From Betaproteobacteria bacterium (GTDB taxonomy: Bacteria; Pseudomonadota; Gammaproteobacteria; Burkholderiales; Rhodocyclaceae), in the NCBI GenBank assembly GCA_016709965.1, contig JADJLT010000001.1, positions 1,819,001 to 1,883,000 of the forward strand: a stretch of DNA of 64,000 nucleotides, written 5' to 3'. The notes below the pieces were generated by a model. That model had not been told where the DNA came from. It was given only the letters and a program-made list of their open reading frames with translations, and did not search any database. Positions 8,476-16,882 of the stretch are shown here, one piece after another. The position numbers were made by a program, and so were the translations under genes. Each line of letters begins with the position of its first letter. Position 1 is the first letter of the stretch.

Positions 8476-10407
8476 ATGCTCTATCCCACCCGTTTCGATG
8501 TCATCGTCGTCGGCGGCGGTCACGCCGGCACCGAAGCTGCGCTTGCCGCAGCGCGGGCGGGTGCGAACACGCTGTTGCTGACGCACAACCTCGACACGCT
8601 CGGGGCGATGAGCTGCAACCCGTCGATCGGCGGCATCGGCAAGGGCCATCTGGTCCGCGAGGTCGATGCACTGGGCGGAGCGATGGCGGCGGCGACCGAC
8701 GAAGCCGGCATCCAGTTTCGCATCCTGAACGCCTCGAAAGGCCCGGCCGTGCGCGCCACCCGCGCACAGGCCGACCGCGTGCTGTACAAGCAGGCTATCC
8801 GCGGTCGACTGGAAAATCAGCCCAATTTGACGATTTTCGCCGAGGCCTGCGACGACCTGATCGTTGAAGGCGAGCGCGTCGCCGGCGCGGTCACGCAACT
8901 GGGCATTCGCTTTATGGCCGATGCCGTGGTTTTGACTGCCGGCACCTTCCTCAACGGCAAGATTCACGTCGGGCTGGAGAACTACACCGGGGGCCGCATG
9001 GGCGATCCACCGTCAAATTCTCTGGCCAGCCGCCTGAAAGAACTGAACCTGCCGCAGGGCCGCCTGAAAACCGGCACGCCGCCACGCCTGGACGGTAAAA
9101 CCATCGATTTTTCGGTCATGGAAGAGCAGCACTCGGATAACCCGATGCCGGTCTTCTCCTTCCTCGGCAATGCAGCCCAGCATCCGCGCCAACTGCCCTG
9201 CTGGATCACCGAAACCAACGAGAAAACCCACGACATCATCCGCAGCGGACTGGACCGCTCACCGATGTACACCGGCGTCATCGAAGGCGTCGGGCCACGC
9301 TACTGCCCGTCAATCGAAGACAAGATCCACCGCTTCGCCGACAAGAACCAGCACAACGTTTTCCTCGAACCGGAAGGCCTGACCACGCACGAGATTTACC
9401 CGAACGGCGTGTCCACCAGCCTGCCGTTCGACATCCAGCTGGCCTTGGTGCGATCGATTCGCGGTATGGAAAACTGCCACATCCTGCGTCCCGGTTACGC
9501 CATCGAATACGATTTCTACGATCCGCGCGGCCTCAAGGACACACTGGAAACGAAGGTCATCCACGGCCTGTTTTTTGCCGGTCAGATCAACGGCACGACA
9601 GGCTATGAAGAAGCCGCGGCGCAAGGCCTGCTCGCGGGCGTCAATGCCGTTCGCTATGTCCGCGGCGAATCCGGCTGGTGCCCGAAACGTAACGAAGCCT
9701 ACCTGGGTGTGCTGGTTGACGACCTGATCACCCGCGGTGTTTCCGACCCCTACCGGATGTTCACCAGCCGAGCCGAATACCGCCTCAGCCTGCGCGAAGA
9801 CAACGCCGATCTGCGTTTGACCGAACAAGGCCGCGAACTGGGTCTGGTCGATGACATACGCTGGGCCGCTTTCTGTGAGAAGCGCGACGCCATCGCCGCC
9901 GAGCAGGAACGCCTGAAATCGACCTGGGTCAATCCCAAGCTGACGCCAGCTGAAGACTGCATCCGCGTGCTCGGCAAGCCCATCGAACACGAATACAACC
10001 TGTTTGAACTGCTGCGCCGGCCCGAGGTCTCCTACGCAGCCCTGCTGACCCTGCCTATCAACGCGCAAGGAAACGAAGGCGAATTCCACGGTCAACCGGA
10101 AAATTCGCCCAAAATCGAAATGGACCCGGCAGTCGTCGAACAACTCGAAATCTCGGCCAAATATCAGGGTTACATCGACCGTCAGGCCGACGAAGTCGCC
10201 AAGTCCGCCAGCTACGAAAATGCCGCGCTGCCGAGCGATCTTGACTACGGCACCGTCGCCGGCCTGTCCAATGAGGTCAAACAGAAGCTCGCCCAGCACA
10301 AGCCACAGACCATCGGCCAAGCCTCGCGCGTTCAGGGCATTACCCCGGCCGCCATTTCGCTGCTGCTGATCCACCTCAAGCGCCATCATCTCAGCCAAGT
10401 CGCATGA
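8476..10407 (+). CDS. mnmG: tRNA uridine-5-carboxymethylaminomethyl modification enzyme MnmG (GidA)
   Basis: 643 residues, a little longer than usual. With MnmE it installs cmnm5 groups at wobble U34 of tRNAs, using FAD and methylenetetrahydrofolate. The FAD-binding motif is VIVVGGGHAGTEAALAAARAG (GxGxxG region, about 8-20). The conserved SCNPSIGGIGKGHLVREVDA, GTFLNGKIHVG and GQINGTTGYEEAAAQGL segments are present. About residues 533-548 (EFHGQPENSPKIE) form an extra loop encoded by a copy of the dispersed repeat, placed just before the conserved VEQLEISAKYQGYIDRQ helix. It overlaps rsmG by ATGA, the start of a four-gene coupled block. Confidence 0.97.
   Translation: MLYPTRFDVIVVGGGHAGTEAALAAARAGANTLLLTHNLDTLGAMSCNPSIGGIGKGHLVREVDALGGAMAAATDEAGIQFRILNASKGPAVRATRAQADRVLYKQAIRGRLENQPNLTIFAEACDDLIVEGERVAGAVTQLGIRFMADAVVLTAGTFLNGKIHVGLENYTGGRMGDPPSNSLASRLKELNLPQGRLKTGTPPRLDGKTIDFSVMEEQHSDNPMPVFSFLGNAAQHPRQLPCWITETNEKTHDIIRSGLDRSPMYTGVIEGVGPRYCPSIEDKIHRFADKNQHNVFLEPEGLTTHEIYPNGVSTSLPFDIQLALVRSIRGMENCHILRPGYAIEYDFYDPRGLKDTLETKVIHGLFFAGQINGTTGYEEAAAQGLLAGVNAVRYVRGESGWCPKRNEAYLGVLVDDLITRGVSDPYRMFTSRAEYRLSLREDNADLRLTEQGRELGLVDDIRWAAFCEKRDAIAAEQERLKSTWVNPKLTPAEDCIRVLGKPIEHEYNLFELLRRPEVSYAALLTLPINAQGNEGEFHGQPENSPKIEMDPAVVEQLEISAKYQGYIDRQADEVAKSASYENAALPSDLDYGTVAGLSNEVKQKLAQHKPQTIGQASRVQGITPAAISLLLIHLKRHHLSQVA
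10089..10114 (-). repeat. Dispersed repeat, copy 3 (inside mnmG, antisense)
   Basis: Plus strand shows CGGTCAACCGGAAAA followed by TTCGCCCAAAA: an exact core and both AT tracts. It is translated in frame as HGQPENSPK within MnmG. Confidence 0.9.
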
Positions 10408-11021
10408 GTCAGATCACCCTTGCCGCCGGCCTGGCCGAACTCGGATTGAATCTGCCTGAAGAAGTGCAGCACAAGCTGCTTGCCTTCCGCGACCTGCTGC
10501 TCAAGTGGAACAAGACCTACAACCTGACCGCGCTGCGCGACCCGGCTCAGGCTATCTCGCACCATCTGCTCGACTCGCTCACCATCCTGCCGCATGTCGG
10601 CGCCGGCGATCTGCTTGATGTCGGTAGCGGAGGCGGCCTACCCGGCATTCCGCTAGCCATCGCCCGGCCCGCACTCTCAGTCAGCATGGTCGACACCGTA
10701 CAGAAGAAAACCACCTTTCTGCAGCAAGGCGTCATCGAACTGGCGCTCAAAAATGTTACGGTCCACCATGCCCGTGTCGAAGCAATGCAGGGGCAGTACG
10801 CCCAGATCAGCTCACGCGCCTTTGCCGAAATCGGCCTGTTCATCAGTCTTACCCGACATCTATTGGCGCCGGATGGCCGCTGGCTGGCCATGAAAGGCGT
10901 GCGCCCGGACGACGAACTCAAGGCCCTGCCAGCCGACATCACGGTGGAAGCGATCATTCCGCTCGCCGTGCCGGGACTGGAAGCAGAACGACATTTGATT
11001 ATCTTGAAGGCCGGGTCATGA
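10404..11021 (+). CDS. rsmG: 16S rRNA (guanine527-N7)-methyltransferase RsmG (GidB)
   Basis: 205 residues, the typical size. It methylates N7 of G527 in 16S rRNA with S-adenosylmethionine; loss confers low-level streptomycin resistance in other bacteria. The SAM-binding motif is LLDVGSGGGLPGIPLAI, and the family segments WNKTYNLTALRDP and SRAFAEI are present. Its ATG overlaps the mnmG stop, and its TGA overlaps the parA start (ATGA), so the four genes mnmG-rsmG-parA-parB look translationally coupled. This order is common near the replication origin in betaproteobacteria. Confidence 0.97.
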   Translation: MSQITLAAGLAELGLNLPEEVQHKLLAFRDLLLKWNKTYNLTALRDPAQAISHHLLDSLTILPHVGAGDLLDVGSGGGLPGIPLAIARPALSVSMVDTVQKKTTFLQQGVIELALKNVTVHHARVEAMQGQYAQISSRAFAEIGLFISLTRHLLAPDGRWLAMKGVRPDDELKALPADITVEAIIPLAVPGLEAERHLIILKAGS

Positions 11022-11779
11022 AAGTACTCGCTATAACTAACCAGAAAGGCGGCGTCGGCAAAACGACCACTGCGGTCAATCTGGCCGCCTCGTTGGCCGT
11101 TGAAGGCAAGCGCGTCCTCCTCATCGACATGGACCCGCAAGGCAATGCCACTACCGGCTCCGGCATCCCCAAAAAAGAAACCCTGCCCACCGTCTATCAA
11201 TTGCTGATCGGCGCCGCCACGCTGCTTGAAGTCTGTATCGAGACCCCCTTCAGTTTTGACATCCTGCCCGCCAACCGCGAGCTGGCCGGTGCGGAAGTCG
11301 AACTGATCGAACTTGATCAGCGCGAATACAGGCTCAAACAAGCCCTGCAGCAAAACCACGCCGAATACGATTACGTATTGATCGACTGCCCGCCCGCACT
11401 CAACATGTTGACCGTCAATGCGCTGGTCGCTGCCGACTCCGTGCTGATCCCGATGCAATGCGAGTACTACGCGCTGGAAGGCCTGTCAGATCTCGTCGAA
11501 ACGCTACGCAAGGTGCGTCACCACCTGAATTCCCGCCTCGAAATTGAAGGCCTGCTGCGCACCATGTACAACGGCCAGAGTACGCTAACCCAGCAGGTTT
11601 CCGGCGAACTCGAAAGTCACTTCGGCGACAAGGTCTACAAGACCATCGTGCCACGCAACGTACGCCTGGCTGAAGCCCCCTCCTACGGCAAGCCGGTTAT
11701 CGCCTTCGACAAAAACTCCCGGGGCGCGCAGGCCTATAGCGCACTCGCCAAAGAAATCCTCGAAAGGGTCGCCCAATGA
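11018..11779 (+). CDS. parA: Chromosome-partitioning ATPase ParA
   Basis: 253 residues. A deviant Walker A motif (KGGVGKTTTAVNL, residues about 10-22) opens the protein, with LLIDMDPQGNATTG (Walker A' region) and VLIDCPPALNMLTVNAL (Walker B). It is a small chromosomal (Soj-type) ParA without an N-terminal HTH. ParA binds DNA non-specifically when ATP-bound and moves ParB-parS complexes at segregation. Start and stop overlap rsmG and parB. I found no clear parS site (TGTTTCACGTGAAACA) close by. Confidence 0.96.
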   Translation: MKVLAITNQKGGVGKTTTAVNLAASLAVEGKRVLLIDMDPQGNATTGSGIPKKETLPTVYQLLIGAATLLEVCIETPFSFDILPANRELAGAEVELIELDQREYRLKQALQQNHAEYDYVLIDCPPALNMLTVNALVAADSVLIPMQCEYYALEGLSDLVETLRKVRHHLNSRLEIEGLLRTMYNGQSTLTQQVSGELESHFGDKVYKTIVPRNVRLAEAPSYGKPVIAFDKNSRGAQAYSALAKEILERVAQ

Positions 11780-12630
11780 TCAAGATGAAAGGACTGGGCC
11801 GCGGCCTCGACGCGCTGCTGTCCGGCAGTGACAAGCCGCAGGGTGATGAACAGCGCAATCTGCCGGTCGAACGCCTGAAACCGGGCAAATACCAGCCACG
11901 CACCCACATGGATCAGGACTCGCTGGCTGAGTTGGCCGCATCGATCAGGGCACAAGGCATCATGCAGCCAATCTTGGTCCGCGCCATTGATAGCACGCCC
12001 GGCGCTGAGCGTTACGAAATCGTCGCCGGCGAACGCCGCTGGCGCGCCGCGCAACTGGCCGGCCTGGCTGAAGTGCCCGTACTGGTGCGCAGCATTCCTG
12101 ACGAACAGGCGCTGGCCATGGCGCTGATCGAGAATATCCAGCGCGAAAACCTCAATCCTCTGGAGGAAGCTCAGGGCTTGCAACGCCTGATCGACGAATT
12201 CGGACTGACCCACCAGCAAGCCGCCGATGCCGTCGGTCGCTCGCGTCCAGCTGCTTCCAATTTGCTGCGTTTATTGCAGTTGACCGCAGCAGTCCAGGAA
12301 ATGCTGATGGCCGGCCAACTCGACATGGGGCATGCCCGTGCCTTGCTGCCCATTTCGAGTGGCCAGCAGGTGGGCTTGGCGCAGCGCATCATTCAGAAAG
12401 ACCTGTCCGTACGTGAAACCGAGCGTCTCGTGCAGCAGATACTGAATCCGCCCAGTAAAGCTCAGGAACAACCGGTCGACCGCGACCTTCTTATATTGCA
12501 AGAGCGACTCTCTGACGGTCTGGGTGCCAACGTTGCCATCCGCTCCAATAAAAAAGGCGCCGGCAAGCTGACCATCGAATTCTCCAGCCTGGATCAACTC
12601 GACGGCCTCATTTCACGAATCAATCCATAA
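11776..12630 (+). CDS. parB: Chromosome-partitioning protein ParB
   Basis: 284 residues. It starts MIKMKGLGRGLDALLSG, the usual ParA-stimulating N-terminus. The ParB/Srx CTPase fold follows: ERLKPGKYQPRTHMDQ, then YEIVAGERRWRAAQLAGL with the GERRWRA arginine patch. The helix-turn-helix that binds parS is around FGLTHQQAADAVGRSRPAASNLLRLLQL, about residues 140-165. A C-terminal dimerisation part ends the protein. Last of the mnmG-rsmG-parA-parB block. 119 bases separate it from atpI; an atp promoter lies in that gap. Confidence 0.96.
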   Translation: MIKMKGLGRGLDALLSGSDKPQGDEQRNLPVERLKPGKYQPRTHMDQDSLAELAASIRAQGIMQPILVRAIDSTPGAERYEIVAGERRWRAAQLAGLAEVPVLVRSIPDEQALAMALIENIQRENLNPLEEAQGLQRLIDEFGLTHQQAADAVGRSRPAASNLLRLLQLTAAVQEMLMAGQLDMGHARALLPISSGQQVGLAQRIIQKDLSVRETERLVQQILNPPSKAQEQPVDRDLLILQERLSDGLGANVAIRSNKKGAGKLTIEFSSLDQLDGLISRINP

Positions 12631-12694
12631 TCAATGCCAGCAAACCTGACCTCTCATCGCTACGGGAAAACCCTCATTTTCTGCACCGTTCAAA

Positions 12695-12723
12695 TTGACT
12701 CTTCTATAAGAGTCCATTACACT
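12695..12723 (+). promoter_or_regulatory. Sigma-70 type promoter of the atp operon with internal inverted repeat
   Basis: TTGACT (12695-12700) and TACACT (12718-12723) are separated by exactly 17 bases, close to the sigma-70 ideal. Within it lies a perfect 7-base inverted repeat, GACTCTT-CTAT-AAGAGTC (12697-12714), which overlaps the -35 and fills most of the spacer. It may be a chance feature or a repressor/activator site. The promoter is 27 bases before the atpI start. Confidence 0.7.
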
Positions 12724-12749
12724 CGCGCAGATATTGAACGAGGCATGTT

Positions 12750-13106
12750 TTGCACCCGCAGGTAAGCTGGATACTCAGTCGCCAAGCGGCATTGACAATA
12801 GCATTAGCCGTAATGGCGATTGTGTTTGTCAACGTAAATGCGGCAGTCTCTGTTCTGATCGGGGGATCAATCGGAATTGTCGCAAATCTCGGGTATGCAC
12901 TGAGAGCGTTGCGGATGAGTTCGAGCACTGACCCGGTCAAGGCATATCGGGCGCAGTCCGCAGGGGAGAGGTTCAAGTTCATGCTGACCCTCATCGGATT
13001 TGCGCTAGTGTTCTTGGGGTACAAGAATGTGGCGGTTCTACCGCTCTTTCTTGGATACGCATCAACCTTCGTCATCTACTGGATGGCACTGCTGAAGCAA
13101 CGCTAG
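12750..13106 (+). CDS. atpI: ATP synthase accessory protein AtpI
   Basis: 118 residues, starting at TTG 12750 with GAGG six bases upstream; no ATG in frame fits. Four hydrophobic segments are seen (AALTIALAVMAIVFVNVNAAV; VLIGGSIGIVANLGYAL; FMLTLIGFALVFLGY; PLFLGYASTFVIYWMALL), the usual AtpI topology. AtpI helps assemble the c-ring and precedes atpB in most proteobacterial operons, as here (16 bases before atpB). Confidence 0.85.
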   Translation: MHPQVSWILSRQAALTIALAVMAIVFVNVNAAVSVLIGGSIGIVANLGYALRALRMSSSTDPVKAYRAQSAGERFKFMLTLIGFALVFLGYKNVAVLPLFLGYASTFVIYWMALLKQR

Positions 13107-13122
13107 GCTGACTGGAGAAAAC

Positions 13123-13923
13123 ATGAGCGCAGAAGGCGGCACCACCGGCTATATTCAACACCACCTGACCAATCTGGCTGTCTGCGCAGACAGCGCGAAG
13201 GTCGATGGGGTTTGTACCGGTTTCTGGAGTTTCCACCTCGACACCCTGCTGGTTTCCGGCATTTTGGGTCTGGTGGTTTTCGGCCTAATGGCCATGCTGG
13301 CAAGCAAAGCCACTTCGGGCGTCCCATCGGGCGCACAAAACTTTGTCGAGATGGTAGTTGGTCTGGTCGACCAACAGGTTCGCGACACTTTCCACGGCAA
13401 GAGCGCCTTGGTTACGCCGTTGGCCATCACGATTTTCGTTTGGGTATTCGTCATGAATGCCATGGACTTGATTCCGGTTGATTTCCTGCCGTCCGCGCTA
13501 CAAGCCGCCACCGGCAACCATCATTTGCCGTTCAAGTTCGTTCCGACCACCGATCCCAACCTGACCTTTGCAATGTCGATCACCGTGTTCTTTATCTCGC
13601 TGGTCATGGGCCTCAAGGTGAAGGGTTTCGGTCACTTCATGCACGAAGTTTTTGCGGTCCCGTTTGGTCTCAAACTCGCGCCAATCAACCTTCTGTTCCG
13701 TATTGTTGAAGAAATCGCCCGGCCAATTTCGCTATCACTGCGACTTTTCGGCAACATGTACGCCGGTGAAATGGTCTTCATCTTGATCGCACTGCTTGGT
13801 CTGTATCAGTTGCCGCTGGCTTTGCCTTGGGAACTCTTCCACATCCTGATCATTACCCTGCAGGCCTTCGTGTTCATGATGCTGACGATCGTGTACATGT
13901 CAATGGCAGCAGAGTCGCACTAA
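13123..13923 (+). CDS. atpB: F1Fo ATP synthase subunit a
   Basis: 266 residues, an integral-membrane half-channel subunit. The essential arginine is in RPISLSLRLFGNMYAGEMVF (about residue 200), the hallmark of proton translocation at the a/c interface. Several membrane helices are evident (LLVSGILGLVVFGLMAML, MSITVFFISLVMGL, LITLQAFVFMMLTIVYMSM-like ending). SD is GGAG before ATG 13123. An 81-base gap precedes atpE. Confidence 0.98.
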   Translation: MSAEGGTTGYIQHHLTNLAVCADSAKVDGVCTGFWSFHLDTLLVSGILGLVVFGLMAMLASKATSGVPSGAQNFVEMVVGLVDQQVRDTFHGKSALVTPLAITIFVWVFVMNAMDLIPVDFLPSALQAATGNHHLPFKFVPTTDPNLTFAMSITVFFISLVMGLKVKGFGHFMHEVFAVPFGLKLAPINLLFRIVEEIARPISLSLRLFGNMYAGEMVFILIALLGLYQLPLALPWELFHILIITLQAFVFMMLTIVYMSMAAESH

Positions 13924-14004
13924 GTTAGTAACGCTTTTCTGTAGTTTTATTTTGTAGTCTTTCACTTTAACCACGTAACAAACCTACCTTACTGAGGAGT
14001 AAAC

Positions 14005-14268
14005 ATGGAACTCGCAACCGTTCTCTCCAACACCGCTATCGCTGTAGCCATCCTGATCGGCGCCGGCGCTCTGGGTACCGCTATTGGCTTTGGTATCCTG
14101 GGTGGCCGCTTCCTCGAAGGCGCCGCTCGCCAGCCGGAAATGATCCCCACGCTGCAAGTCAAGATGTTCATCGTCGCCGGTCTGCTCGACGCCGTGACAA
14201 TGATCGGTGTTGGTATCGCTCTGTTCCTGCTCTTCGCAAATCCGTTCCTGGCTCTGTTGTCGCACTAA
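14005..14268 (+). CDS. atpE: F1Fo ATP synthase subunit c
   Basis: 87 residues, two membrane helices forming a hairpin. Helix 1 is glycine/alanine-rich (LIGAGALGTAIGFGILGG), the polar loop is ARQPE, and helix 2 carries the ion-binding carboxylate as Asp in GLLDAVTMIGVGIAL. The pattern lacks the usual sodium-binding residues, so a proton-driven ring is expected. A strong SD (GAGGAG-like, 13993-13998) precedes the start, in keeping with the high expression this subunit needs. Confidence 0.97.
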   Translation: MELATVLSNTAIAVAILIGAGALGTAIGFGILGGRFLEGAARQPEMIPTLQVKMFIVAGLLDAVTMIGVGIALFLLFANPFLALLSH

Positions 14269-14306
14269 TCCCGCGCCCCTGAAACCCTTATAACCAGGAG
14301 GTTAGC

Positions 14307-14777
14307 GTGAATATCAACGCTACACTGATTGGCCAGGCAATCTGGTTTGGTCTCTTCATCTGGATCACGATGAAGTACGTCTGGCCGCCGCTCCAAAAAG
14401 CGATGGCAGACCGTCAAGCACAGATCGCTGATGGCCTGGCTGCAGCAGAACGCGGCAAGCATGAGCAAGAACTTGCTGCCAAGCGTTCCGCCGATGCGCT
14501 GCGTGATGCCAAGGAGAAATCCGCGGATCTCGTCGCTCAAGCCGAAAAGCGTGCGCAGCAGATCGTCGAAGATGCCAAAGGCACCGCCAAGGTTGAGGCC
14601 GACAAGGTCGTCGCTGGCGCCAAGGCAGAAATCGATCAGGAAGTCGAACGCGCCAAACAAGATTTGCGTGAGCGTGTCGCTGAACTGGCGGTAGCCGGTG
14701 CGGAGAAGATTCTGCGCAAGGAAATCAACGCGTCCGCGCATGCTGACATGCTGGTCGCCCTGAAACAGGACCTGTAA
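14307..14777 (+). CDS. atpF: F1Fo ATP synthase subunit b
   Basis: 156 residues. One N-terminal membrane helix (LIGQAIWFGLFIWITMKYVW) is followed by a long charged coiled coil (QIADGLAAAERGKHEQELAAKRS ... LVAQAEKRAQQIVEDAKG), the peripheral stalk. It dimerises and links Fo subunit a to F1 delta. SD is AGGAGG with GTG context, ATG at 14307. It ends 3 bases before atpH. Confidence 0.96.
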   Translation: MNINATLIGQAIWFGLFIWITMKYVWPPLQKAMADRQAQIADGLAAAERGKHEQELAAKRSADALRDAKEKSADLVAQAEKRAQQIVEDAKGTAKVEADKVVAGAKAEIDQEVERAKQDLRERVAELAVAGAEKILRKEINASAHADMLVALKQDL

Positions 14778-14780
14778 GCA

Positions 14781-15317
14781 ATGGCTGAATCCGTTACTAT
14801 CGCCCGCCCTTACGCCGAAGCTCTGTTTCAGGCAGCCAAGGAAAGCGGCAATCTGGCCAAGTGGGCCGAGCAAGTTTCTACGCTCGCCCAGGTGGCTGCC
14901 AGTCCCGACGTCCGTACGGCTATCGGCGATCCCAATGTGGCGGCCCCGCAACTGGTCGACCTCTTCCGGTCTGCCTGCGGTACGGCGGTAGATACGGAGC
15001 TGGCGAACTTCATCCAGCTGCTGTCCAACAATAACCGTCTGGGATTACTGCCGGAAATCGCAAGTTTGTACGAACACTACAAGCGCGCAGAGGAAGGCAG
15101 CAAACAAGCCGAGATCATTTCGGCTTTCCCGATCGATGATAATCAGGTGAAAGCCCTGGTGCCCCAACTCGAAGCCGTCTTCAAGACCAAGCTCGAAACA
15201 TCCGTGTCAGTAGATTCGACATTGATTGGCGGTATCAAGGTAATCGTTGGCGACCAGATGCTGGATGCTTCAGTCCGCGGCAAGCTCGACGCCATGGCTA
15301 CGGCGCTGAACAACTAG
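14781..15317 (+). CDS. atpH: F1Fo ATP synthase subunit delta
   Basis: 178 residues. N-terminal six-helix domain begins TIARPYAEALFQAAKESG; the C-terminal domain has the conserved VDSTLIGGIKVIVGDQMLDASVRGKL (signature IGGI.V..GD...D.S...K). Delta clamps the b-dimer to the crown of F1. Sits in the normal place between atpF and atpA. Confidence 0.96.
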   Translation: MAESVTIARPYAEALFQAAKESGNLAKWAEQVSTLAQVAASPDVRTAIGDPNVAAPQLVDLFRSACGTAVDTELANFIQLLSNNNRLGLLPEIASLYEHYKRAEEGSKQAEIISAFPIDDNQVKALVPQLEAVFKTKLETSVSVDSTLIGGIKVIVGDQMLDASVRGKLDAMATALNN

Positions 15318-15326
15318 GAGACTTTC

Positions 15327-16865
15327 ATGCAGTTGAATCCTTCCGAAATTTCTGAACTGATCAAGAGCAAGATCCAGAACCTGCAAGGCGCATCGGAAGT
15401 GCGTACGCAGGGCACAGTGGTATCGGTTACTGACGGTATCTGCCGCGTGCACGGCCTGCAAGACGTTATGCAGGGCGAAATGCTTGAATTCCCCGGCAAT
15501 ACCTTTGGTATGGCGCTCAACCTTGAGCGTGATTCCGTTGGTGCTGTGGTTCTTGGTGCATACGAACACATTTCCGAAGGCGACGTGGTCAAGACCACCG
15601 GTCGCATTCTGGAAGTTCCTGTTGGTCGGGAACTGCTTGGTCGCGTGGTTAACTCCCTCGGCCAGCCGATCGACGGCAAAGGCCCGATCAATGCAAAGCT
15701 GACCGACAAGCTGGAAAAGGTTGCACCTGGCGTTATTTGGCGTAAGTCTGTTTCCCAACCAGTTCAAACCGGCCTGAAGTGTGTGGACTCCATGGTTCCC
15801 GTCGGCCGTGGCCAACGCGAACTGATCATTGGTGACCGCCAGACCGGCAAGACTGCTGTTGCAGTCGACGCCATCATCAACCAGAAAGACAAGGGTCTTT
15901 TCTGCGTTTATGTCGCTATCGGCCAAAAGGCTTCCACCATTGCCAACGTCGTTCGCAAGCTTGAAGAGCACGGCGCCATGGCAAACACCATCGTCGTTGC
16001 CGCCCCGGCTTCCGAATCCGCTGCGCTGCAGTATCTCGCACCGTATGCTGGCTGCACGATGGGTGAATATTTCCGTGACATCGGCGAAGATGCACTGATC
16101 GTTTATGACGATTTGACCAAGCAAGCTTGGGGCTACCGTCAGGTTTCCCTGCTGCTGCGCCGTCCGCCGGGCCGTGAAGCCTATCCGGGCGACGTGTTCT
16201 ATCTCCACTCCCGTCTACTGGAACGTGCTGCTCGCGTCTCCGAAGCTTGGGTCGAGAAGGTCTCGAATGGCGAAATCAAGGGCAAGACCGGTTCTTTGAC
16301 CGCATTGCCAGTGATCGAAACGCAAGCTGGCGACGTTTCCGCCTTCGTTCCGACCAACGTGATTTCCATTACTGATGGCCAGATCTTCCTTGAAACCGAC
16401 TTGTTCAACGCTGGTATCCGTCCTGCGATCAACGCCGGTATTTCGGTGTCCCGCGTCGGTGGTGCAGCCCAGACCAAGCTGATCAAGAAGCTCGGTGGCG
16501 GTGTCCGTCTGGCACTGGCCCAGTACCGCGAACTCGCCGCTTTTGCGCAATTTGCTTCCGACCTCGACGAAGCAACCCGCAAGCAGCTGGAACGTGGTCG
16601 TCTGGTCACCGAGCTGATGAAGCAGGCCCAGTACTCGCCGATGAGCATCTCCGAAATGGCCGTCACGCTATATGCAGCTGACAAGGGCTACTTCGATGAT
16701 GTCGAAGTCAAGCGTGCCCTGGAATGCGAAAAGGCCATGATTGGTTATCTGAAAGCCAACTGTGCTGACCTCATGAACACGATGGAGTCCACAGCCGACC
16801 TGAGCGCCGACTCCGAGAAGCAACTTGCCGCTGGCATTGTTGCTTTCAAGAGCAGCTGGGCCTGA
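15327..16865 (+). CDS. atpA: F1Fo ATP synthase subunit alpha
   Basis: 512 residues. The non-catalytic nucleotide-binding subunit; Walker A GDRQTGKTAV (about 170-178), the signature PAINAGISVSRVGGAAQ, and the arginine finger within that last motif. It forms the alpha3beta3 hexamer. SD AGGAG lies just upstream; ends 17 bases before atpG. Confidence 0.98.
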   Translation: MQLNPSEISELIKSKIQNLQGASEVRTQGTVVSVTDGICRVHGLQDVMQGEMLEFPGNTFGMALNLERDSVGAVVLGAYEHISEGDVVKTTGRILEVPVGRELLGRVVNSLGQPIDGKGPINAKLTDKLEKVAPGVIWRKSVSQPVQTGLKCVDSMVPVGRGQRELIIGDRQTGKTAVAVDAIINQKDKGLFCVYVAIGQKASTIANVVRKLEEHGAMANTIVVAAPASESAALQYLAPYAGCTMGEYFRDIGEDALIVYDDLTKQAWGYRQVSLLLRRPPGREAYPGDVFYLHSRLLERAARVSEAWVEKVSNGEIKGKTGSLTALPVIETQAGDVSAFVPTNVISITDGQIFLETDLFNAGIRPAINAGISVSRVGGAAQTKLIKKLGGGVRLALAQYRELAAFAQFASDLDEATRKQLERGRLVTELMKQAQYSPMSISEMAVTLYAADKGYFDDVEVKRALECEKAMIGYLKANCADLMNTMESTADLSADSEKQLAAGIVAFKSSWA

Positions 16866-16882
16866 TTAGCTAGGAGAATTAC

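Noticed and set aside
12281..12300. GTTGACCGCAGCA in parB as another repeat copy
   Set aside because: Only the GTTGACCG part matches and there is no TTTTCC before it; the codons are ordinary for the protein.
10400..13100. parS or DnaA-box cluster near parAB
   Set aside because: I saw no TGTTTCACGTGAAACA-like palindrome or TTATCCACA cluster in or around the block.
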